Source: Paractinoplanes abujensis (GTDB lineage: Bacteria; Actinomycetota; Actinomycetes; Mycobacteriales; Micromonosporaceae). From it: DNA of 64,000 nucleotides. How positions within the stretch are numbered: the first letter of the stretch is position 1; each line of letters opens with the position of its first letter. The notes beneath the pieces were generated by a model. It did not search any database. It saw nothing but the letters and a program-made list of their open reading frames with translations, and was not told the DNA's origin. The DNA lies in assembly GCF_014204895.1 (NCBI RefSeq), contig NZ_JACHMF010000001.1, forward strand, positions 4,216,001-4,280,000, read 5' to 3'. The translations under genes were made by a program, and so were the position numbers. Shown in pieces: positions 57,685 through 64,000 of the stretch.

Positions 57685-59663
57685 CCGAACAGGTCCGGGC
57701 GCTCCCACTGCGCACCGCGTACGTGGTGGTCGAGGAAGGCCAGAACGGTGGCGTACCAGGCCTTGGCGTTGCCCGGGGTGAGGATCCAGTGGTTCTCGTC
57801 GGGGTAGTAGAGGAACTTGTGCGGCACCCCGTCCGTCTTGGACCGGGACACCAGGTCCCACCACAGGCGCAGCCCCTCCCCGATGGGCACGCGGTAGTCC
57901 TTGTCGCCGTGGATCACCAGCATCGGGGTGGTGATGGCGTCGGCGAAGCGGTGCGGCGAGTTCTCCCGCTGCCGCTCGGGGCTCAGCTCGCGCGACCAGT
58001 AGAACGAGAAGTCGGTGGTGCCGGTGAACTGGTCCAGCGACCACAGGCTCGCGTGGCTGACGATGGCGTCGAAGCGGTCGGTGTGCCCGGCGACCCAGTT
58101 GGCCATGTAGCCGCCGAACGAGCCGCCGGCCGCCGCCGTCCGGGTCTCGTCGATGTCGGGCCGGGCCACGACCGCGTCGGTGATCGCCATCAGGTCGGTG
58201 TAGGGCTTGTCGCCCCAGGCGCCCCAGCCGCGCCTGATGAACTCGTAGCCGTAGCCGGTGGACAGGGCCGGGTCGGGCATCAGCACCGCGTAGCCCCGGG
58301 CCACCCAGACCCACGGGTTCCACCGCCACGACCAGGAGTTCCACGAGCTGATCGGCCCGCCGTGGATCTTCAGCACCAGCGGGAAGGGCGCGCCGTCCCC
58401 GCCGGGCAGAGCCAGCCACCCCCGTACGCGGGTGCCGTCGGCCGCCGTCGTCTCGACCTCTTCGAGGCGTCCGGGCAGGTCCGGTGCCTCGGCCGGGCCG
58501 CGCAGGAACTCGACGGCGCCCTCGCCCGTGAGGCTCACCCGGACGGGCGCCGGCGGGCTGTCGACGGCGCTGCGCAACGCGTACGCCCACCGGCCGTCCG
58601 GCGCGACGCGGACGTCGTAGTAGAAGCCGTTGTCGGAGGTCAGCCGGGTGACCTCACCGGTTTCGGCGTCGACCCGCCACAGCGGCGCGCGCCCGTCGTC
58701 GTCGGCCGCCACGATCAGTGTGGCGCCGTCCGGCGTCCAGCGGGCAGCTTCGGGCCGGCGGTCCCACCCGGCGGTCAGATCCCGTACGGCTCCGCCTGCC
58801 ACCGGCATGAGGGCCAGCCAGGAGTCGCCCGGCTCCTCGGGTGTGGACACTTCGTGCACCGTGAACGCCACGGTGGCACCGTCGGGCGAGATGCGCGGCG
58901 CGCCGTACTCGTGGGCGGGGCCGGCGGCCAGGTCGCGCCGCTCACCGGTGGCCACGTCGATCGCGACCAGCGTGGTGCGCAGCGAGCCGCCCTGCTCGGT
59001 GATCGTCCAGGTGGTCACGACGGTGCGCCCGTCGGGGGTGATGTCCCAGTCGGCGTCGGCGTCCAGCGCCACCCCGGCGTGCCCGGTGAGGTCGCGCAGG
59101 TCCAGCTCGTCGGTCAGGGCCGCGGTGACCAGCCGGGGCCGGGCCGGGCCGAGGTCGGAATCCCAGAAGCGGATCGGGTAGCCCTCGTGCAGGATCGCCG
59201 AGACCCCGGACTCCTTGCGCCGCTTGCGGACGTCCTTGTCGTCGTCGACGCCGGTCGCCGAGGGCAGCAGGGCCGACCCGGCCACCAGCGTGCCGTTCGC
59301 GCTGACCTGGACGCCGTGCACTCCCCCGGGCAGTTTGGCCAGCACGTACGCGTCGCCGCCGCCCGCGGGCTGCCGCCACAGCGCGGAACCCTCCTCGCCG
59401 TCCTCGAGCTCACGCGCGGACGTGAAGAGCAGATCTCCCTCCGGCGTGAACGCGGCCGCCGCCTCGCCCTTCAGGCTGCGGGTCAGGCGCCGGGCGGGCC
59501 GCTCGGCGCGCGGGTCGACCTCCCACAGCGCGGTGGTGTAGCGATCGTTCTCCTTGTTCGGCGTGGCCAGGCCGACCACCAGGCGGTCGCCGCCGGGCGC
59601 GAGCCACAGCCCGTCGACACGAGGCAGGCGAACGTAGGCGTCGAGATCCGCGAAATCACTCAC
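57681..59663 (-). CDS. Prolyl oligopeptidase-family (S9) serine peptidase
   Basis: The 660-residue enzyme has an N-terminal seven-bladed propeller with repeats like ALWRQPAGGGDAYVLAKLPGG and APRISPDGATVAFTVHEV, and a C-terminal alpha/beta hydrolase with GGSFGGYMANW (catalytic Ser), VIHGDKDYRVPIGEG (Asp) and YPDENHWILTPGN (His). It cleaves short peptides or acyl peptides. There is no signal peptide. ATG 59663 fits. The APH gene follows with a 4-bp overlap. Confidence 0.9.
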   Translation of the reverse strand: MSDFADLDAYVRLPRVDGLWLAPGGDRLVVGLATPNKENDRYTTALWEVDPRAERPARRLTRSLKGEAAAAFTPEGDLLFTSARELEDGEEGSALWRQPAGGGDAYVLAKLPGGVHGVQVSANGTLVAGSALLPSATGVDDDKDVRKRRKESGVSAILHEGYPIRFWDSDLGPARPRLVTAALTDELDLRDLTGHAGVALDADADWDITPDGRTVVTTWTITEQGGSLRTTLVAIDVATGERRDLAAGPAHEYGAPRISPDGATVAFTVHEVSTPEEPGDSWLALMPVAGGAVRDLTAGWDRRPEAARWTPDGATLIVAADDDGRAPLWRVDAETGEVTRLTSDNGFYYDVRVAPDGRWAYALRSAVDSPPAPVRVSLTGEGAVEFLRGPAEAPDLPGRLEEVETTAADGTRVRGWLALPGGDGAPFPLVLKIHGGPISSWNSWSWRWNPWVWVARGYAVLMPDPALSTGYGYEFIRRGWGAWGDKPYTDLMAITDAVVARPDIDETRTAAAGGSFGGYMANWVAGHTDRFDAIVSHASLWSLDQFTGTTDFSFYWSRELSPERQRENSPHRFADAITTPMLVIHGDKDYRVPIGEGLRLWWDLVSRSKTDGVPHKFLYYPDENHWILTPGNAKAWYATVLAFLDHHVRGAQWERPDLFG

Positions 59664-59760
59664 CCGACCGTTTCTATCACCGCGGGCCCGGTGTTACCGA
59701 CCCTGAAACGTCCTATGACGCCTGGCCTGCGGGCGCCTCGGCCGGCGTTAGCCTGCTGAG

Positions 59761-60885
59761 ATGGACTCGGCCGGGGCGGTGCTGCGCGCCGTGCTCGACC
59801 ACGGCCCGGTCGCCCGCAGTTCGGTGGCCCGGGCGACCCGGCTGTCGGCCGCCTCGATCAGCGGCGTCGCGACCTCGCTGCTGAGCCGGGGCCTCATCCG
59901 GGAGGCGCCGGAGGCCGCGGGGCGCCCGGGCATCGGCCGCCCGACCGTGCCACTGGTGATCGACGCCGAGGCGGTGGCGGTGATCGGCGTGCACATCGCT
60001 GTCCCGCACGCCACGGTGGCCCTGCTCGACCTGCGGGGCCGGGTGATCGAGCAGCATCGCGAGCCGCACGCCGGGCGCGATCCGGCGAGTGTGCTGGACC
60101 GGGTCGCCGAGCGGATCGGCCGGCTGCGCCGGCGGCGCCGGGTGCTGGGTGTCGGCGTCGCCACCGGCGGGTGGGTGGACGCGGTGACCGGCACGGTCGT
60201 GGAGCATCCGGCGCTGGGCTGGCGCGATGTGCCGGTGGCGGCCACGCTGTCCCGGGCCACCCGTTTTCCCGTACGGGTGGACAGCAACTCGCGGGCCCTG
60301 CTGCGCGCGGAGCAACTGTTCGGCGCGGTCGCCGGGCGGGCCCGGCAGAGCGCGGTCCACCTGTTCGCGGGCAACGTGGTCGACGTGGCCTTCGCGACCG
60401 GCGGCGTGGTGCATCAGGGGCCGCGTTCGGCCGCCGGGGCAGTCGCGCACCTGAACGTCGAGGGGTGCACCGAGCGCTGTTCGTGCGGCCGTACGGGCTG
60501 TCTGCAGGCGGCCGTCTCGGAGCAGACCCTCGTCCGCCGCTCGGGCGCCACCGACCTGCTCGCCCTGGTCACGGCGGCTCAGGAGGGTGACGCGCGAGCG
60601 CTGGGACTGTTCCACGAGCGGGCCCGGCTCGTGGGCCGGGCCGCGGCGCTGCTGCTCGACCTGTTCGACCCCGAGGTGCTGGTGGTGGCCGAGGCGGGCG
60701 CCAACCGGGTCCCGGCCTGCCTGGCCACGCTGCGGGCCGAGGTCGCGGCCTGGTCGGCCGCGGGCGCCGACGTCGCGCGGGTGGTCCATGCCACCAGCTT
60801 CCCGACCACCGTACTTGCCGTGGCAGGCGGCGCGGTGGCGCTCGACCACATCTACGCGCAACCCCTTTCACCTGCGCGTATTTAA
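59761..60885 (+). CDS. ROK-family transcriptional regulator
   Basis: The 374-residue protein has an N-terminal winged helix (AVLDHGPVARSSVARATRLSAASISGVATSLLSRGLI) and a ROK sugar-kinase-like domain. The zinc motif CTERCSCGRTGCLQ matches the ROK consensus, and VGVATGGWVDAVTGTVVEHPALGWRDVP the sugar-binding region. It likely represses genes in response to a sugar or other ligand. ATG 59761 is the start. It stands upstream of the sulfonate transporter operon, whose regulation it may affect. Confidence 0.85.
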   Translation: MDSAGAVLRAVLDHGPVARSSVARATRLSAASISGVATSLLSRGLIREAPEAAGRPGIGRPTVPLVIDAEAVAVIGVHIAVPHATVALLDLRGRVIEQHREPHAGRDPASVLDRVAERIGRLRRRRRVLGVGVATGGWVDAVTGTVVEHPALGWRDVPVAATLSRATRFPVRVDSNSRALLRAEQLFGAVAGRARQSAVHLFAGNVVDVAFATGGVVHQGPRSAAGAVAHLNVEGCTERCSCGRTGCLQAAVSEQTLVRRSGATDLLALVTAAQEGDARALGLFHERARLVGRAAALLLDLFDPEVLVVAEAGANRVPACLATLRAEVAAWSAAGADVARVVHATSFPTTVLAVAGGAVALDHIYAQPLSPARI

Positions 60886-60902
60886 TTCAGTCGAGCACTT
60901 GG

Positions 60903-60930
60903 TTGCCTTGTTCTCCTAGCTGCTTAGTAT
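60903..60930 (+). promoter_or_regulatory. Candidate sigma-70-type promoter of the ABC transporter operon
   Basis: TTGCCT at 60903-60908 and TAGTAT at 60925-60930 are spaced 16 bases apart in the most A/T-rich part of this region. Downstream the leader repeats CGCACCGTGAA twice, then GGAG lies seven bases before GTG 60990. The promoter is inferred from these boxes. Confidence 0.45.
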
Positions 60931-60989
60931 GAATTGCAGCGCGCGCTCCCCCGCACCGTGAATCCTTCGCACCGTGAACGGAGCCCCCT

Positions 60990-62042
60990 GTGAGGAGACT
61001 GTTTTCCCTGTCGGCCGCCGTCCTGCTGGCCGCCACCGTGGCGGCCTGCGGCGACGACGGCGGCGCGGCCCTGGAGCTGACGGCCGCGCTGCCCGAGCAG
61101 GTGCCCAGCGGCACCGAGATCCGCATCGGCGACCCGGCGATCCAGGCCGTCCTGGGCGCCTCGGGCCTGGACAAGGAGCTGAGCGAGGCCGGCGTCACGG
61201 TCGAGTGGGCCAACATCAGCGGCGGCCCGCAGAGCATCCAGGCGTTCCGGGCCGACAAGCTCGACTGCAGCGCGGTGGCCGACATCCCGTCGCTGTTCGC
61301 CGCGTGGACCGGCACCTCCACCAAGATCGTGTTCCAGTCCGTGATCGTCGACCCCCTCACCCACCCGATCTATCAGCTCGGCGTCGCGCCCGGCGTGACC
61401 GTCACGTCCCTGGCCGACCTGCGCGGCAAGAGGATCGCCTACAGCGCCGGGCAGGCCCAGGGCGCACTGGTGCTGCGGGTGCTGCAGAAGGCCGGCCTGA
61501 CCCAGAAGGACGTCACGCTGGTCGAGCTGACCAGCACCGGCGACTCGTACGTGACCGCGCTGGGCAGCAAGGCCGTCGACGTGGCGCCGATCGGGGCGGC
61601 CAACGTGAAGATCTACAAGGGCAAGTATCCCGGGGCCACGGCGATCCTGACCGGCATCCGCGACGACGCGTCCACCCTGTACTGCCTGACCTCCGCGGTG
61701 CAGGACGCCGAGAAGGCCGCGGCGCTCAAGGTCTACGTCGGACTGCGGGCCAAGGCGCTGCTGTGGCAGAACGACAACCCCGACGGCTACTCGAAGGCGT
61801 ACCTGCAGGCGGTCCAGGGTCTGAGCGCGGCGGACGCGAAGGACGTCATCGCCGCCGACGGCGCCAAGGGCATCCCGGCCACCTGGGACAACGCCATCGC
61901 CCGGCTGCAGGCGACCGCCGACCTGCTGGCGGCCGAGCAGAAACACGACAAGCTCGACGTGACCACGCTGGTCGACCGGCGCTTCGAGAAGGTCGAGGCC
62001 GAGGCGGCCGGCTCGAAGGTCGTCACCGGTGATGCCGCATGA
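60990..62042 (+). CDS. ABC transporter substrate-binding lipoprotein (SsuA-like)
   Basis: The 350-residue protein has a lipobox TVAAC (Cys20) and the SsuA/TauA fold: EIRIGDPAIQAVLGASG, ISGGPQSIQAFRADKLDCSAVADIPSLFAAW and LADLRGKRIAYSAGQAQGALVLRVL, with VAPIGAANVKIYK. It captures an alkanesulfonate or similar organosulfur solute outside the cell. GTG 60990 has GGAG upstream. The permease gene starts in its stop (ATGA). The ligand is inferred from the downstream monooxygenase. Confidence 0.85.
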   Translation: MRRLFSLSAAVLLAATVAACGDDGGAALELTAALPEQVPSGTEIRIGDPAIQAVLGASGLDKELSEAGVTVEWANISGGPQSIQAFRADKLDCSAVADIPSLFAAWTGTSTKIVFQSVIVDPLTHPIYQLGVAPGVTVTSLADLRGKRIAYSAGQAQGALVLRVLQKAGLTQKDVTLVELTSTGDSYVTALGSKAVDVAPIGAANVKIYKGKYPGATAILTGIRDDASTLYCLTSAVQDAEKAAALKVYVGLRAKALLWQNDNPDGYSKAYLQAVQGLSAADAKDVIAADGAKGIPATWDNAIARLQATADLLAAEQKHDKLDVTTLVDRRFEKVEAEAAGSKVVTGDAA

Positions 62043-62869
62043 CCGTCACCGAGGCCCCGCCCACCCCGTACGAGGGTGACGTGCGCGTCGTCCGCCGCCG
62101 GCTCGGCCCGGGCCGCCGCTTCCGGGGCGCGTTCTGGGTCGGCCCGGCCGTGGTGCTGGCGATCTGGTCGGCCGGCTCGGCCACCGGCCTGATCAAGCCG
62201 GCCATCCTCACCTCGCCGTGGGACGTGGTCGTCGCGTTCGGCGAGCAGTGGACCGACCACGACCTGCTCGGCGACATCCTGTCGTCGCTGTCCCGGGCCG
62301 CTTCGGGCCTGGCCGTCGGCGTCCTCGCCGGCGCGGTGCTGGCGGTGCTGTCCGGGCTGTCGCGGGCCGGCGAGTCGCTGATCGACGGGCCCATCCAGAT
62401 CAAGCGGTCGATCCCCACGCTCGCCCTGATCCCGCTGTTCATCGCCTGGTTCGGCATCGGCCAGGAGATGAAGATCGTGACCATCGCGCTGATCAGCCTG
62501 GTGCCGATCTACGTGCACACCCACAACGGGCTGCGCGGCATCGACGGCCGCTACGCCGAGCTGGCCGAGACCCTGGACCTGCGCCGCGGCGAGTTCGTGC
62601 GGCACGTGGTGCTGCCCGGCGCGCTGCCCGGATTCCTGCTCGGCATGCGCTTCGCGGTCACGTCGTCGCTGCTCGGCCTGGTCGTGGTCGAGCAGTACAA
62701 CGCCACCGCGGGCATCGGCCACATGATCACGCTGGCCGAGCAGTACGGGCAGACCGACGTGATCGTGGTAGGCCTGGTCATCTACGGCATCTTCGGCTAC
62801 TGCGCCGACACCGCCGTCCGCCTCACCGCACGGAAGGTGCTCGCATGGCGACAGACACTCGAGGGCTGA
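62039..62869 (+). CDS. ABC transporter permease (SsuC-like)
   Basis: The 276-residue permease has about six helices and the inner-membrane family motif YAELAETLDLRRGEFVRHVVLPGALPGFLLGMRFAV, where the EAA loop sits. Others are IKRSIPTLALIPLFIAWFGIG and SSLLGLVVVEQYNATAGIGHMI. It forms the channel of the sulfonate-type importer. It overlaps the binding-protein stop by four bases and the ATPase start by 25. Confidence 0.9.
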   Translation: MTVTEAPPTPYEGDVRVVRRRLGPGRRFRGAFWVGPAVVLAIWSAGSATGLIKPAILTSPWDVVVAFGEQWTDHDLLGDILSSLSRAASGLAVGVLAGAVLAVLSGLSRAGESLIDGPIQIKRSIPTLALIPLFIAWFGIGQEMKIVTIALISLVPIYVHTHNGLRGIDGRYAELAETLDLRRGEFVRHVVLPGALPGFLLGMRFAVTSSLLGLVVVEQYNATAGIGHMITLAEQYGQTDVIVVGLVIYGIFGYCADTAVRLTARKVLAWRQTLEG

Positions 62870-63564
62870 CCACCGAACCCGCCGTCCGGGTCCGCAGCCT
62901 GCACCGCAGCTTCACCGCGAACGGAGGCGTGCTCAACGGCCTCGACCTGGACATCGCGGCGGGCGAGTTCGTGGCGCTGATCGGGCGCTCCGGCACCGGC
63001 AAGAGCACACTGCTGCGGGCCCTGGCCGGGCTCGACCGCGACGTCGCCGGGCGTGGCCGCATCACGGTCCCCGCGTCGGTGTCGGTCGTCTTCCAGGACT
63101 CGCGGCTGCTGCCCTGGAAACGCGTGCTCGACAACGTGGTGTTCGGGCTGCGCGGCAGCGACGCCGACCGGCGCGGGCGGCAGGCCCTGGCCGAGGTCGG
63201 GCTGGCCGGGCGCGAGCGGGCGTGGCCGTTCGAGCTGTCCGGCGGCGAGCAGCAACGCGCGTCGCTCGCGCGCTCCCTCGTACGGGAACCGCAGTTGCTC
63301 CTGGCCGACGAGCCGTTCGGCGCGCTGGACGCGTTGACGCGCATCCGGATGCACGCGTTGCTGCGCAAACTGTGCGAGGCCCACCGGCCCGCCGTGCTGC
63401 TGGTGACGCACGACGTGGACGAGGCGATCGTGCTGGCCGACCGCGTGATCGTGCTCGACGGCGGTGTGGTGCGCACCGACGTACGGGTGGAACCGGACCG
63501 CCCGCGGGACGAACTGCGCGCATTCCTGCTGGCCGAACTGGGAGTCGAAGGGGAGGGCCGATGA
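62845..63564 (+). CDS. ABC transporter ATPase (SsuB-like)
   Basis: The 239-residue ATPase has Walker A GRSGTGKST, Q-loop VFQDSRLLPW, signature LSGGEQQRASLARSL, Walker B LLLADEPFGALD and switch His in LLVTHDVDEAIV. It drives import through the SsuC-like permease. ATG 62845 lies inside the permease gene, so translation is coupled. The stop TGA overlaps the next start by four bases (ATGA). Confidence 0.95.
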   Translation: MATDTRGLTTEPAVRVRSLHRSFTANGGVLNGLDLDIAAGEFVALIGRSGTGKSTLLRALAGLDRDVAGRGRITVPASVSVVFQDSRLLPWKRVLDNVVFGLRGSDADRRGRQALAEVGLAGRERAWPFELSGGEQQRASLARSLVREPQLLLADEPFGALDALTRIRMHALLRKLCEAHRPAVLLVTHDVDEAIVLADRVIVLDGGVVRTDVRVEPDRPRDELRAFLLAELGVEGEGR

Positions 63565-64000
63565 GCCGCCAACTGCACTTCAACCTGTTTCTGCACGACA
63601 CCGGGCACCACGAGGCGTCGTGGCGGCTGCCCGCCGCCGACCCGTACGCGAATCTCTCGCTCGCCGCCCACCAGCATCTGGCCCGGGTGGCCGAGGACGC
63701 CAAGTTCGACTCGGTCTTCCTGGCCGACAGCCCGGTGCTGTGGAGCGACCCCGGCCGCCGCCCGGCCGGCAAACTGGAACCGACGCTGCTGCTGGCCGCC
63801 CTGGCCGCCGGCACCAGCCGGATCGGCCTGATCGCGACCGCGTCGACCTCCTACAACGAGCCCTACAACCTGGCCCGCCGGTTCGCCTCGCTCGACCACC
63901 TCTCCGGCGGCCGGGCCGGCTGGAACATCGTGACCACGGCCGGGGACGCCGCCGCGCGCAACTTCGGGCTGGCCGGCCAGCCGTTGCACCGGGCCCGCTA
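63561..64000 (+). CDS. FMN-dependent LLM-class monooxygenase (NtaA/DszA-like), partial
   Basis: The gene begins at ATG 63561 and runs off the window; 146 residues are seen. It shows LHFNLFLHDTGHHEASWR, HLARVAEDAKFDSVFLADSPVLW, LAAGTSRIGLIATASTSYNEPYNLARRFASLDHLSGGRAGWNIVTT and ARNFGLA, the hallmark of flavin-dependent monooxygenases such as nitrilotriacetate and dibenzothiophene-sulfone enzymes. Next to an SsuABC-type transporter it probably releases sulfite or similar from organosulfur compounds. It overlaps the ATPase by four bases. Confidence 0.85.
   Translation, partial: MSRQLHFNLFLHDTGHHEASWRLPAADPYANLSLAAHQHLARVAEDAKFDSVFLADSPVLWSDPGRRPAGKLEPTLLLAALAAGTSRIGLIATASTSYNEPYNLARRFASLDHLSGGRAGWNIVTTAGDAAARNFGLAGQPLHRAR

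Noticed and set aside
60886..60989. SAM or other riboswitch upstream of the transporter
   Set aside because: The leader is short and lacks the conserved helices; only a CGCACCGTGAA repeat is visible.
1..64000. tRNA, rRNA, prophage, transposase or biosynthetic cluster
   Set aside because: No matching motifs were seen on either strand; the acyltransferase and SIP genes alone do not make a cluster.

Overview
The window is high-G+C (roughly 70-73 %) DNA with many GTG starts, dense gene packing on both strands and short 1-4 bp stop/start overlaps. The gene families point to a filamentous actinobacterium, most likely Micromonosporaceae and Actinoplanes-like: mycothiol-dependent and F420-type enzymes, DUF574 methyltransferase, DUF427, SigE-type ECF sigma factor, DesA3-like desaturase with its reductase, and a GH81 glucanase with an actinobacterial Thr/Pro linker. 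This genus call is inference from style and gene content; no rRNA or tRNA gene is present.

Region by region. 1-9.4 kb: mixed housekeeping and hypothetical genes, including a hydrolase-like/methyltransferase fusion, a PLP lyase, a zinc-motif TetR regulator, a SMI1/HEAT protein and pyridoxal kinase. 9.4-18.8 kb: SIMPL protein, a TetR/SnoaL divergent pair, a pseudokinase stub, a P-loop kinase-PfkB fusion, a Sel1 protein, a metallopeptidase-like protein, a winged-helix regulator with its membrane partner, a degraded CGNR zinc-finger gene and a G-rich repeat tract. 18.8-28.8 kb: fatty-acid desaturase and ferredoxin reductase opposite a PucR-type regulator, an HxlR pair, an endonuclease-like protein and an ATP-dependent DNA ligase, then a graveyard of MMPL and MarR remnants, a lipoprotein and cspA with a structured leader. 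28.8-44 kb: MFS/MerR pair, a low-G+C ricin-like secreted protein, isochorismatase/VOC, GH81 beta-1,3-glucanase under a LacI-type operator, an ECF sigma / membrane protein / acyltransferase operon, siderophore-interacting protein and a chemoreceptor. 44-56 kb: DNA glycosylase, DUF6461, DUF574 methyltransferase, YndJ-DUF1990 fusion with twin palindromic operators, a 26-bp tandem array, PaaI thioesterase, MarR pair, a second G-rich repeat tract, dodecin and secreted M28 peptidase. 54-64 kb: LacI regulator and phytanoyl-CoA dioxygenase sharing a 26-bp perfect palindrome, acetyltransferase, phosphotransferase and S9 peptidase, and finally a ROK regulator followed by a sulfonate-type ABC transporter and an FMN-dependent monooxygenase, which together look like a sulfur-scavenging unit cut by the window edge.

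The most unusual signals are not single enzymes. They are a strong over-representation of the palindromic octamer CCGTACGG throughout genes and gaps, three unrelated intergenic tandem-repeat tracts (23, 26 and 37/25 bp), several decayed genes, and three domain fusions. I see no CRISPR array, prophage, insertion sequence, biosynthetic cluster or obvious new defence system, and I do not claim one.
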